The notes under the pieces are model-generated. The model was given only the letters and a program-made list of their open reading frames with translations. It did no database searches and was not told the DNA's origin. This document shows, in pieces, positions 1 through 6,861 of a stretch of DNA of 19,033 bases. Position numbers and translations under genes: made by a program. Each line of letters begins with the position of its first letter. Within the stretch, counting starts at the first letter, position 1. Source of the stretch: an uncultured Clostridia bacterium (GTDB lineage Bacteria > Bacillota > Clostridia > Oscillospirales > Butyricicoccaceae); assembly GCA_910586575.1 (NCBI GenBank), contig CAJUJQ010000052.1, positions 1 through 19,033 of the forward strand. Reading direction: 5' to 3'.

Positions 1-585
1 TGCGGAAATCCAGCCCAAGAACGAGTTCGATTTTTGGCCGGATGGAGCACTAGACCTTGTTTGATCATTGGAAGCGTGCCCAGCGGCGAAGGATCTTTGC
101 GCCAATCAAGGCAATTTTTCGCAGGAATCCTGTCGGATTTCAAGAAAATTTAACGCAGAGTGGCGGAAAAAGGCCCGCCAATGGGCATGCACCCCTTTTG
201 GCCGCCTGCCAACTTTTTATAAGCGCTTTCGCGCGGCAAAGCCGTGTGCGGCACGCCAGCACCGCGTAGAAGGCCAGCGAAAACAGGAAAATGCCCAGCA
301 AGAGCGCGGCGGTAAATCGCGGCTGCGGTTTGGCTTTCCAAAACGATGCCGGAATGCGGGAACCACGCCGTTTTGAGCGAAAACAGACACGGCAGCAGCC
401 GCAAAGCATATCACAAATAATCCCGGTATTCGGTTCAGATCGATCGGCCCCTCATTTTTTGGGGGGATTTCCCCTAAAGATGAGATGTTGCGGCGCTGGC
501 GGAATATTACACACCGGGGGAATTGCCTTTTTTTGAAAGCCAGTCATGGCACAGGCTTTTTGTGGAACCGGGGTGCATTCCGGGC
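1..585. other. Left-edge region without a confident gene
   Basis: I see no convincing gene here. Frame 2 from the window edge is open until a TGA at 62-64 and encodes about 20 residues ending FDFWPDGALDLV. This could be the tail of a plus-strand gene that begins outside the window, but it is too short to identify. The rest has ORFs in several overlapping frames, which is expected for high-GC DNA. Short hairpins occur, for example TGGCGG/CCGCCA at 161-180 and AAAGCC/GGCTTT at 536-559. The second is followed by only a few T and could be a weak plus-strand terminator. Confidence 0.5.
140..409 (-). CDS. Possible small single-pass membrane protein (hypothetical)
   Basis: This 89-codon minus-strand frame has one hydrophobic stretch of about 20 residues (TAALLLGIFLFSLAFYAVLA, near residues 33-52). 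It is preceded by KPQPR and followed by a basic, Cys-containing segment. Third codon positions are strongly G/C across the hydrophobic part, as in real genes of this window. Against it, the other two minus-strand frames are also open over the same interval, no clear Shine-Dalgarno site precedes the ATG, and the N- and C-terminal parts have less coding-like codon use. No family is recognised. It may be a gene, a remnant, or chance. Confidence 0.22.
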   Translation of the reverse strand: MLCGCCRVCFRSKRRGSRIPASFWKAKPQPRFTAALLLGIFLFSLAFYAVLACRTRLCRAKALIKSWQAAKRGACPLAGLFPPLCVKFS

Positions 586-614
586 TTGCGGCAGGCCGGG
601 AATCCTGATACAAT
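586..614 (+). promoter_or_regulatory. Sigma-A-type promoter of the DUF2971 gene
   Basis: TTGCGG at 586-591 and TACAAT at 609-614 are separated by 17 bases. The -10 matches the consensus at five of six positions. Transcription would start near 621, giving a short leader that contains the AGGAGG ribosome site at 644-649. Confidence 0.55.
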
Positions 615-657
615 ATGATTAGTCCTGTTCAAAAACGCACGTCAGGAGGAAAAGCCG

Positions 658-1500
658 ATGAACCGAAACAGCAGGGAAATTCTTTATCATTACACAGACT
701 TTCAGGCACTGGACGGGATACTCCGGCAGAAACAGCTGCGGGTCAACAACATCCTGAACATGAATGACGCCGCGGAAATGCGCCATTTTATGCGCGGGCT
801 ATGCATGGCGGTAATTCACCGGCTGGAGGACGACGGGCCGCGCGACAAAATCCCGGCTGTCCGGCAGCTGTTCCATGAAGAGCTGAAAAAGGATTTTTCG
901 TATTCGGCGTATGCGGCGTGTTTTTCCTTCCATCGCGACGACGCGGCGCAGTGGGAACGGTATGGCAATCGCGGGCGCGGTGTTTGCATTGCGTTCCAGA
1001 GCCGGTTTTTAGAAAAAATGTCTACGGGGGCGCTGTCACTCCAGCAGGTTTTCTATCAGGACGATATGGACGGGCATGAGCTGGTGCGTGTCTTTTGCCG
1101 TTTCATCCAGGGCGGGGCGGTGCTTTCCGATAATGATCCTGACATTAAGGAGGCCTTGCGGGACGCCTGGATTTGTTCAGTTGCGTTCAAGCATCCTTCC
1201 TTTTGGAGCGAGCATGAAATGCGGCTGGTGGTTTTCCCCTTTGAGAAGGAGGATTTCGATGTGCAGCCGTGTTACCATATTACGACCGAGCGCATTAAGA
1301 AGTATTACCCGTTAGATTTGGAGTCGATGTGCTGCCGGGTTGGGATTGGGCTTGAGGATTTAATTACGGAGATTATTATTGGACCGGAATCGACGCAGTC
1401 GCCCGCGATTTTGCAGGATTATCTGCGGGATAACGGGCTTGACGCGTTGGCGGAGCGGGTGTATTTGTCGAGCTGCCCGCTGCGGCGGCCCCCGGTTTGA
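658..1500 (+). CDS. DUF2971 family protein
   Basis: A 280-residue protein recognised as DUF2971 by its order of conserved blocks. The N-terminus has LYHYTDFQALDGILRQKQL and the following N..N.MND.AE segment. The middle has CFSFHRDDAAQWERYGN, followed by GVCIAF. HPSFWSEHEMRLVVFP lies near residue 180. The HYT/W-x-x-YG/E-x-E-R pattern resembles ADP-ribosyltransferase-like folds, but the biochemical role of the family is not established and none is assigned. The ATG at 658 follows AGGAGG (644-649) with good spacing and has its own promoter. It is monocistronic and converges on the PilZ gene, with a hairpin terminator between them. DUF2971 genes often sit in variable genomic spots, so this may be an accessory gene. 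Confidence 0.8.
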   Translation: MNRNSREILYHYTDFQALDGILRQKQLRVNNILNMNDAAEMRHFMRGLCMAVIHRLEDDGPRDKIPAVRQLFHEELKKDFSYSAYAACFSFHRDDAAQWERYGNRGRGVCIAFQSRFLEKMSTGALSLQQVFYQDDMDGHELVRVFCRFIQGGAVLSDNDPDIKEALRDAWICSVAFKHPSFWSEHEMRLVVFPFEKEDFDVQPCYHITTERIKKYYPLDLESMCCRVGIGLEDLITEIIIGPESTQSPAILQDYLRDNGLDALAERVYLSSCPLRRPPV

Positions 1501-1540
1501 GTTTGTCGGGTACGGTTTTCTGCTGGCGGAAGGCCGTACT

Positions 1541-1571
1541 TTTTTCGTGCGCCCGCCGGGCGCACGAAAAA
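1541..1571. terminator. Bidirectional terminator between DUF2971 and PilZ genes
   Basis: A perfect 14-base inverted repeat (TTTTTCGTGCGCCC at 1541-1554, GGGCGCACGAAAAA at 1558-1571) has a 3-base spacer. Its A/T ends give a T-tract after a GC-rich stem in either direction, so it can stop transcription from both convergent genes. A second hairpin follows (CCCGCAG 1573-1579 with CTGCGGG 1594-1600). The rest of the gap to 1783 shows nothing recognisable. Confidence 0.65.
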
Positions 1572-1783
1572 TCCCGCAGAAGCCTTACGGCCCCTGCGGG
1601 ACTCCATTCCTCATTTTGCTGTAAACCGTTAGGAACTGTGCCTCAATAAATTGTGGCAAGCGCGCCGCAGTTCCTTTCGCCAAGCAAGGCGCGTTTCCGC
1701 AGGCAGGCTGTCTCCTGTCAAGGGAACCGGGCGCAGGATGGGAAGATGCGAGCAATTGTCGCAAGTTATTTTTGAACTGTTCC

Positions 1784-2482
1784 TTAGCGGGAAACACCCC
1801 GTTTTTTTCGCTGCACCGCGAAAATATTCTGCGTTATCCGTTCCTTATCCGACTCGCTCAATGCCAGGAAACGACATCCGTACTCAAATTTCCCATTGTC
1901 CTGTGCAGTAATCCGGAGTACCTCGCACAGCATCACCGACGGCTCCCGATCCTCCAGCAGCTGCACATTCAGCAAAAACTTATCATTTTTATGATAGGTT
2001 TCGTCCGTACTGATACACGCGCCGCCAATACTGATATTCAGCATGGTACAGGTTTTCATCCCCGCACCAATCCGTCCGACCCGCGTAATGCTCGCTTTCA
2101 GCTCGGTATTCAGCCGGAAAAAAGCCCGGTCATTCCCAATCCGGGAAACTTGCAGCCGCTCCACCTTCCAAATATGGTGCTGCACCGGGGAAACCGTGCC
2201 CTCCATATAGACGGCCTTTCTTTCGTAGTCGCTGTAGCCGCGAATCAGCGCGTGCATCGGCTCGCTCCCGTCCGGGACCGCCGACTCGGAATACAAATGC
2301 AGCTCCGCGCTGTCCTCCCGCAGTGCCAGCAGCTTTGCGACAAACAGCAGCTGATTATCCTCGCTGATTACCTCAACCCGCATTCCCGCGTAAACGTCCA
2401 GCTCTGGCTTTTCCTCCGTTTGTACGGGAACTTCAGGCTCCTTCTGGGAACCGAATTTCTTGATAGCCTCAATTATTTTCAC
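1784..2482 (-). CDS. PilZ-domain c-di-GMP receptor protein
   Basis: A 232-residue cytoplasmic protein with YcgR-like architecture. An N-terminal beta domain (about 28-112) precedes a PilZ domain (about 115-225). The PilZ signature is complete: R119-AFF-R123 gives RxxxR, and N149-I-S151-IG-G154 gives [D/N]xSxxG; these are the known cyclic-di-GMP contacts. The start is a GTG at 2482, preceded by the purine-rich site GAAGAGGGG. It lies 22 bases downstream of the GGDEF response-regulator gene on the same strand, so the two almost certainly form one operon of a c-di-GMP producer and its receptor. In the YcgR family the output is usually motility or exopolysaccharide control; the target here cannot be read from the sequence. 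Confidence 0.85.
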   Translation of the reverse strand: MKIIEAIKKFGSQKEPEVPVQTEEKPELDVYAGMRVEVISEDNQLLFVAKLLALREDSAELHLYSESAVPDGSEPMHALIRGYSDYERKAVYMEGTVSPVQHHIWKVERLQVSRIGNDRAFFRLNTELKASITRVGRIGAGMKTCTMLNISIGGACISTDETYHKNDKFLLNVQLLEDREPSVMLCEVLRITAQDNGKFEYGCRFLALSESDKERITQNIFAVQRKKRGVSR

Positions 2483-2504
2483 ACTGTCCCCTCTTCCCGA
2501 GCAA

Positions 2505-3425
2505 TTACCTTTCGCGCTGCTGCTTCATCTTCTCATCCGCCCAAACCACGCAGTTCCTGCCGAAACGTTTGGCGTCGTACAGCATAGCGTCCGCGATTTT
2601 CAAATATGTACTGTAATCGTCCCCCAGCTGCGGCACCACCGTCACGCCGCCAATGCTGACTGTCACCCACTTGGAAACCTCCGGGTTATGGGGCATCTGG
2701 AGATCCTCAATGGCCTGGCGGATCCGTTTCAGGTGCGCAAACGCCTTTTCGCTGCTGTCCCCCATCAGGAACGCGACGAATTCTTCCCCGCCATAACGCG
2801 CCAGGAAGTCGGTGCTGCGCCGCAGGTGCTCCGCCGCCACGCGGGCAACCTCGGCAATCACGCGGTCCCCCGCCGGGTGGCCGAACGTGTCGTTATACAC
2901 CTTGAATTTATCAATGTCAAACATGCAAATCGAAAACGGCGCTTGAAGGCGTACCGCCTCCTGCCATTTCATCTCACTGTAACGGTCGTGCCGCCGACGG
3001 TTCGCAATCCCGGTCAGCTGGTCGGTCATGGACTGGTACTCCACCTGCCTGCGGTACTTATACAGCTTGATATGGGTTTGCACCCGCGCCTTTACAATCA
3101 TCGGGTGGAACGGTTTGGCAATATAGTCCACCGCCCCGAGCATCAGCCCGCACTGCTCGCTCTCAATGTCGGAAAGGCTGGTGATGAGGATCACGGGGGT
3201 CTGCCGGGTAACAACCTCCTCCTGAAGCTTCTTCAGCAGCATAAAACCGTCCATCCCCGGCATAACCACGTCCATCAGGATTAAAGAAAAATCACCGTTT
3301 TCACTGGCATATCTCAGGCCGTCGATCGGTGTCTGCGCCACCGTTATTTCGTATTCATCCTCCAGGATCTTTTTCAGCTGGGTGGCCTGTACCACGCTGT
3401 CATCTACAATTAGAATTTTCTCCAT
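2505..3425 (-). CDS. Response regulator with GGDEF domain (diguanylate cyclase)
   Basis: A 306-residue cytoplasmic protein. Residues 3-120 are a receiver domain with acidic pair D8/D9, phospho-acceptor D52 (in MDVVMPGMDG), T82 and K104. Residues about 130-300 are a GGDEF domain with the active-site sequence GGEEF at 212-216. An intact inhibitory site RxxD (R203-D206) lies five residues before it, so product inhibition is expected. It should make cyclic-di-GMP from two GTP when phosphorylated (PleD/WspR-like). I chose the ATG at 3425 because GGGAGG lies just upstream; a GTG at 3461 in the same frame lacks this support. No histidine kinase is encoded nearby. The PilZ receptor gene follows in the same operon. 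Confidence 0.92.
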   Translation of the reverse strand: MEKILIVDDSVVQATQLKKILEDEYEITVAQTPIDGLRYASENGDFSLILMDVVMPGMDGFMLLKKLQEEVVTRQTPVILITSLSDIESEQCGLMLGAVDYIAKPFHPMIVKARVQTHIKLYKYRRQVEYQSMTDQLTGIANRRRHDRYSEMKWQEAVRLQAPFSICMFDIDKFKVYNDTFGHPAGDRVIAEVARVAAEHLRRSTDFLARYGGEEFVAFLMGDSSEKAFAHLKRIRQAIEDLQMPHNPEVSKWVTVSIGGVTVVPQLGDDYSTYLKIADAMLYDAKRFGRNCVVWADEKMKQQRER

Positions 3426-3509
3426 GGTTTCACTCCCTCCCCTGACTGCCGTTTCTGTCACTTCCCGGCATAATTCTGTCCACGGCTTTCAGAATTGTCT
3501 ATTATACTC

Positions 3510-3538
3510 ATTATACCTCATGCACCACAAAATGGCAA
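3510..3538 (-). promoter_or_regulatory. Sigma-A-type promoter of the GGDEF-PilZ operon
   Basis: On the minus strand, TTGCCA (3538-3533) and a perfect TATAAT (3515-3510) are 17 bases apart. A second TATAAT lies at 3506-3501, three bases further downstream. The leader to the ATG at 3425 would be about 75 bases. Confidence 0.7.
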
Positions 3539-3661
3539 GAGACTTTTTGTATTTTAATCCATTTTCCAAATATTGTTTCAGCTCTCTTTTTCAGGAAAGA
3601 ATCCTCCGCACAACCTTTATCCGCCGTCCCGGCCTGCATTTCCCCGGCAAAACGGGCAGCC

Positions 3662-3699
3662 AAAAAAACAGCCCGGAACGCATTTCAGGCGTTCCGGGC
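3662..3699 (-). terminator. Intrinsic terminator after the ECF-transporter gene
   Basis: A perfect 11-bp stem (GCCCGGAACGC at 3671-3681 with GCGTTCCGGGC at 3689-3699) has a 7-base loop. Read on the minus strand it is followed by TGTTTTTTTG (3670-3661). It lies about 70 bases past the stop of the minus-strand gene at 3767. Confidence 0.85.
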
Positions 3700-3766
3700 C
3701 ATTAACTATTATTTTTAAAAAATATAAATCAGCTGCAATTTTGATTTCTTATCTACTCTTTATCGG

Positions 3767-4348
3767 TCATCCCCTGGCCTGAATCCGGCTTCCGAAGGCC
3801 GTATGGGTAAAGGCCGTTTGCAGCGCGGGCAGCAGCGCCATCGCCACCACAACCGCAATCAGCGTATTCGGCACCGAGGTAAGAAGCTTCGGGATATTCG
3901 CGGTAAACGCCGGTACGAACGCGCTCCCGCCGAACATCAGCACCAGAATATTTTTCGCCGCGTAGAACACACTGGAGAATACCGCCGCCACGATGCAGGC
4001 AAGCAGGTTCTGCGCCCACTTTTTGGCATGCGCGCCGCCCCAATGGGCAATGGCACCGCAGAGATCGGCCATCAGGAAAAAGCGGATAAACGTAATCCAG
4101 GCTTCGGGCACATATTCCGGCGTCATCAGGTCGAAAAACATCGAGCCAAGGCCCGCCGCCAATCCGCCGCGCCAGCCGCCCAGCAGCAGCCCCGCCAGCA
4201 GGATAAACGCGTTTGCCAGCTTAATCATCACCGTCCCCGTCGGCGTCGGGATGCGGATGGACAGAAACATCGTGACCACAAACACGACCGCTGCCATCAG
4301 GCCAACCGCCACAATATCATATAGCGAGATTTTTTTGTTTTTTTCCAT
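3767..4348 (-). CDS. ECF-transporter S component (substrate-binding membrane subunit)
   Basis: A 193-residue integral membrane protein with about five to six hydrophobic segments. The early segment reads IPTPTGTVMIKLANAFILLAG, followed by a GG.RGG.AAG.GS..FDL pattern. This is characteristic of ECF S components of the group that includes HmpT-like and riboflavin-type proteins (PF07155-like). Such proteins capture a vitamin or precursor and work with a shared EcfT-EcfA1-EcfA2 energising module, which is not in this window. The substrate cannot be told from sequence alone, and no riboswitch was seen upstream. The ATG at 4348 follows GGGAGG at good spacing; an upstream in-frame ATG at 4390 lacks a ribosome site. 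It is monocistronic, divergent from spoVAC, and has its own terminator. Confidence 0.75.
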   Translation of the reverse strand: MEKNKKISLYDIVAVGLMAAVVFVVTMFLSIRIPTPTGTVMIKLANAFILLAGLLLGGWRGGLAAGLGSMFFDLMTPEYVPEAWITFIRFFLMADLCGAIAHWGGAHAKKWAQNLLACIVAAVFSSVFYAAKNILVLMFGGSAFVPAFTANIPKLLTSVPNTLIAVVVAMALLPALQTAFTHTAFGSRIQARG

Positions 4349-4444
4349 TTTAGGTTCCTCCCGAACTGTTTTTTGGACTGCACTTATCATACCCCCATCA
4401 TGGCCTTTTTCAAAGTGCCAATTTTCGCATATTTTATATGGCCA

Positions 4445-4474
4445 GAATAATTTGTCCCGCCCGGGCGCATGCTA
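4445..4474 (+). promoter_or_regulatory. Sigma-G-type (forespore) promoter of spoVAC-spoVAD
   Basis: GAATA at 4445-4449 and CATGCTA at 4468-4474 are separated by 18 bases. They match the sigma-G patterns GHATR and CATNHTA exactly. spoVA operons are known sigma-G targets. An in-frame ATG at 4469 falls inside the -10 element, which supports the downstream start at 4499. Confidence 0.65.
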
Positions 4475-4498
4475 GCGAAAAAGAGGGAGGCATCCGAA

Positions 4499-4939
4499 AT
4501 GAACCTGACAAAAAATGAATATGAGCAGCTCTACCAAAAGAAATCACCCGATTCCCCGCTTTGGAGGGACATGCTTTGGGCGGGCGTAATTGGCGGGGCA
4601 ATCTGCACCGTCGGTCAGCTGGTCTCCAATTTCTACAAGGGGCGCGGCATGGACACTGACGGCGCGGCGGCGGCAACCGCCATCACCATGGTATTCCTGG
4701 GCGCGCTGCTGACCGGGCTGCACCTGTATGACAAAATTGCCAAGCGCGCGGGCGCGGGCACCATCGTGCCGATCACCGGCTTTGCCAACGCGATTGTTTC
4801 CCCGGCAATGGAATTCAAAAGCGAAGGCCTGGTATTGGGCATGGCGGCAAAGCTCTTTGTGATTGCCGGGCCGGTGCTGGTTTACGGCATTTCCGCCAGC
4901 GTGATTTATGGCCTGCTGCTGTTCTGGATAGGGGGCTGA
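4499..4939 (+). CDS. spoVAC: Stage V sporulation protein AC
   Basis: A 146-residue membrane protein matching SpoVAC along its whole length. The N-terminus is short and polar (LTKNEYEQLYQKKSP). Then come a first membrane segment with GGAICTVGQLVSNFY, a segment with AAAATAITMVFLGALLTGL, the conserved YDKIAKRAGAGTIVPITGFANA block, and a C-terminal hydrophobic region. SpoVAC is an inner spore-membrane channel subunit for uptake of dipicolinic acid and Ca during sporulation and its release in germination. The ATG at 4499 follows GAGGGAGG. The gene starts the spoVAC-spoVAD pair, with spoVAD only four bases downstream, under a sigma-G-type promoter. Confidence 0.92.
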   Translation: MNLTKNEYEQLYQKKSPDSPLWRDMLWAGVIGGAICTVGQLVSNFYKGRGMDTDGAAAATAITMVFLGALLTGLHLYDKIAKRAGAGTIVPITGFANAIVSPAMEFKSEGLVLGMAAKLFVIAGPVLVYGISASVIYGLLLFWIGG

Positions 4940-4943
4940 TGTT

Positions 4944-5600
4944 ATGGCAAAACGTCTGGGAAAGCGTACCATCCAATTTAGCCAGCCGCCAGCGGTGCTG
5001 TCCTCCGCCGCAATCGCCGGCGAAAAGGAGGGCCAAGGCCCGCTCGGGAAATTCTTTGACGAGATATCGCAGGACAGCCACTTCGGCCAGAAAAGCTGGG
5101 AGCTTGCCGAAAGCGAAATGCAGAAGCGCACCATCGCCCTCGCCGTCAAAAAAGCCGGGCTGCGGCTGACCGACCTCGACTGCATCCTCGCGGGCGACCT
5201 GCTCAACCAATGCGTCGGCTCGTCCATCGCGTCGGTGGAATCGCACCTGCCTTATCTCGGACTGTATGGCGCATGCTCGACCATGGCCATGAGCATGGCG
5301 GTCGGCGCGGCGCTGATCGACGGCGGCACGGCACGCAGGCTGGCGGCTGCGGCCTCCTCGCACTTCTGCTCCGCAGAGCGGCAGTACCGCTTCCCGCTCG
5401 CCTACGGCGGGCAGCGTCCGCCCACCGCGCAGTGGACGGCAACCGCCGCCGGCGCCGCCGTCCTCGCGGATAAAGGCGCGGACGTGCGCGTTTCCTATGC
5501 GGTTTTCGGTGAAATGGTCGATATGGGCGTCAAAGATGCCAACAATATGGGGTCGGCGATGGCCCCGGCTGATGTGATTTTAAACCCATACATCAAATGA
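4944..5600 (+). pseudogene. spoVAD: Stage V sporulation protein AD, C-terminally truncated
   Basis: The 218-residue product matches SpoVAD from its N-terminus (GKRTIQF) through LDCILAGDLLNQ, GACSTMAMSMAVGAALIDGG, SSHFCSAERQYRFP.YGGQ and VDMGVKDANNMGSAMAPA. SpoVAD is a thiolase-fold, dipicolinic-acid-binding subunit of about 340 residues. Here similarity stops near residue 208, and nine unrelated residues (DVILNPYIK) lead to a TGA. The second thiolase half, including the usual TGDL and GGSGCGCSA blocks, is missing, and no frame of the following 286 bases contains it. spoVAE, which normally follows, is also absent. The start has AGGGGG upstream and is tightly coupled to spoVAC. The N-terminal part shows no internal stops, so the truncation may be recent or the half-protein retained. 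An assembly error is possible. Confidence 0.85.
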
Positions 5601-5691
5601 AACCGGCCGCGTGCCGGACATATGCTGTACAGCCGCCCTTTTTCCGGTTCTTTCGCCGGTTTCGTGCGGCCTTCTGACCCAAATTGGCGGC

Positions 5692-5720
5692 TTGCGCGTT
5701 TGCCCGACTTATGCTATAGT
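5692..5720 (+). promoter_or_regulatory. Possible promoter of tag
   Basis: TTGCGC (5692-5697) and TATAGT (5715-5720) are 17 bases apart. The -10 matches five of six consensus positions and the -35 only three. It lies about 165 bases before the tag start, which would give a long leader containing the hairpins at 5796-5856. Confidence 0.4.
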
Positions 5721-5795
5721 GATATTCATGGAAGATCGGTTTTGCCGCTTCTGTGGAAACTGCCCGCGAAATTTCCTGCATTCTGTAACGTTTTT

Positions 5796-5856
5796 GCCCC
5801 CTCCCGCACAAAACGGCAGTTTCGCAGGGAACGGGAGGGGCAAGCCCCTCCCCTGC
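5796..5856 (+). promoter_or_regulatory. Leader with mutually exclusive hairpins before tag
   Basis: Three segments can pair in two ways. CGGGAGGGGC (5832-5841) can pair with GCCCCCTCCCG upstream (5796-5806, one bulged C) or with GCCCCTCCC downstream (5844-5852), but not with both. GCAG (5824-5827) and CTGC (5853-5856) can extend the second stem. No T-tract follows, so this is not an ordinary terminator. Function is unknown. Confidence 0.4.
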
Positions 5857-5886
5857 AAATCGGGACTTCAGGAAGGACGGATATCA

Positions 5887-6483
5887 ATGGAAACACTTCA
5901 CAGATGCGCCTGGGCGGGGGACGACCCGCTCTATATTGCCTACCATGACCACGAATGGGGCAGGCCGCTGCACGACGACAACAAGCTCTTTGAAATGCTC
6001 ATTTTGGAGGGGATGCAGGCTGGGCTGTCCTGGATTACCATTTTGCGCAAACGCGAAGCCTTCCGCGCGGCGTTTGATGGCTTTGACCCGCGCATTGTGG
6101 CGGGCTACGGCCCGGACAAAGCCTCCGCGCTGATGGACAATCCAGCAATTATCCGCAACCGGCGGAAAATCGATGCCGCTATCAACAACGCCAGGCTTTT
6201 CCTGGAAATCCAGCAGGAATTCGGCAGCTTTGACTCATTTCTTTGGCGGTACGTGGACGGTGCGCCTATCATCGGCCATGTGACCGGCGTGGAAAACCTT
6301 CCCGTCACAACGCCGCTCTCCGACCGGCTCAGCCGCGACCTGAAAAAGCGCGGGTTCAAATTTGTCGGTTCCACGATTGTCTATTCCTATATGCAGGCGG
6401 TCGGGATGGTGGACGACCATACCGTCCTGTGCCCCTGTCACACGCACAACCGCGCAAAGGAGGAATCACCCGCCTTGGCATAG
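5887..6483 (+). CDS. tag: DNA-3-methyladenine glycosylase I
   Basis: A 198-residue enzyme of the Tag family (E. coli Tag is 187 residues). It removes 3-methyladenine from alkylated DNA in base excision repair. The zinc ligands of the family are all present: C7, H20, H178 and C182 (DHTVLCPC). The active-site block KLFEMLILEGMQAGLSWITI supplies E41 and W49, and RGFKFVGSTIVYSYMQA.G is intact. The ATG at 5887 has AGGAAGGA upstream. The same frame is open further 5', but similarity starts at METLHRCAW. Its stop codon at 6481-6483 lies inside a sigma-E-like promoter for the next gene. It sits between spore genes but is probably a separate vegetative transcription unit. Confidence 0.93.
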   Translation: METLHRCAWAGDDPLYIAYHDHEWGRPLHDDNKLFEMLILEGMQAGLSWITILRKREAFRAAFDGFDPRIVAGYGPDKASALMDNPAIIRNRRKIDAAINNARLFLEIQQEFGSFDSFLWRYVDGAPIIGHVTGVENLPVTTPLSDRLSRDLKKRGFKFVGSTIVYSYMQAVGMVDDHTVLCPCHTHNRAKEESPALA

Positions 6484-6506
6484 CCGCCAACCGTCCCGCA
6501 TAGAAT
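6477..6506 (+). promoter_or_regulatory. Sigma-E-type (mother-cell) promoter of yqfC-yqfD
   Basis: GGCATAGC (6477-6484) matches six of eight positions of the sigma-E -35 pattern GKMATATT. CATAGAAT (6499-6506) matches the -10 pattern CATACAAT except at one base. The spacing is 14 bases, which is normal for sigma-E. The -35 overlaps the tag stop codon. yqfC/yqfD belong to the sigma-E regulon in Bacillus subtilis. Confidence 0.6.
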
Positions 6507-6530
6507 GGGCAGAGGGAAAGGAGTCTGGCT

Positions 6531-6800
6531 ATGGGTTTCGGTGAACAGCTGCGGCGGCAGGCGGGGGACAGCTTCCTGGCAGAGGATTTGAACATGCTGA
6601 CGCCCCGGATAGAAATCTGGGGCAACCGGCGGGTGTCCATTGAGAACCACGAGGGAATCCTGGAGTACGGGCAGGAAATGATGCAGATCAAATGCGGCAG
6701 GATGGTGGTCAAAATCTGCGGCGAGGACTTGGAGCTGCGCAGCGCGACCCTGACCGACCTGTCCGTGACCGGCCGCATTGTCAGCGTAGAGCTGATTTAA
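6531..6800 (+). CDS. yqfC: Sporulation protein YqfC
   Basis: An 89-residue protein of the YabP/YqfC family. The block RVSIENHEGILEYGQEMMQIKCG followed by VKICGEDLEL and a SVTGRIVSVEL end is the family signature, and the length is typical. It acts in the mother cell during sporulation; its exact role is poorly defined. The ATG at 6531 follows AAAGGAG. yqfD lies 61 bases downstream on the same strand, the usual pairing. The sigma-E-like promoter at 6477-6506 would give a very short leader. Confidence 0.9.
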   Translation: MGFGEQLRRQAGDSFLAEDLNMLTPRIEIWGNRRVSIENHEGILEYGQEMMQIKCGRMVVKICGEDLELRSATLTDLSVTGRIVSVELI

Positions 6801-6861
6801 CCGCGCGGCGCGGACGATGGACGCACTTTCCGGCGAGGGCTATCTGTGAGGAGGGATTTCG

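Larger units (their letters stand above)
3426..3766. other. Intergenic region between the ECF and GGDEF genes
   Basis: No coding region is supported in these 341 bases. They hold the GGDEF operon promoter (3510-3538) at the right-gene side and the terminator of the ECF-transporter gene (3662-3699). The stretch 3540-3660 shows nothing recognisable. Confidence 0.6.

Noticed and set aside
161..180. TGGCGG/CCGCCA hairpin as a terminator of the left-edge minus-strand ORF
   Set aside because: The run of T in minus-strand sense lies in the loop, not after the stem.
2460..3284. Long plus-strand ORF of 274 codons opposite the GGDEF gene
   Set aside because: It is antisense to a gene with full receiver and GGDEF motifs, has no recognisable domain or ribosome site, and is rich in His, Arg and Pro as expected of a shadow frame in high-GC DNA.
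5603..5617. CCGGC/GCCGG hairpin after spoVAD as a terminator
   Set aside because: The stem is only five base pairs and no T-tract follows directly; the nearest T run is over 20 bases away.
5600..6483. An excisable skin-like element interrupting spoVAD
   Set aside because: No recombinase, phage gene or inverted/direct repeat boundary is seen, and the genes that follow are ordinary chromosomal ones in conserved order. A simple deletion or assembly break fits better.
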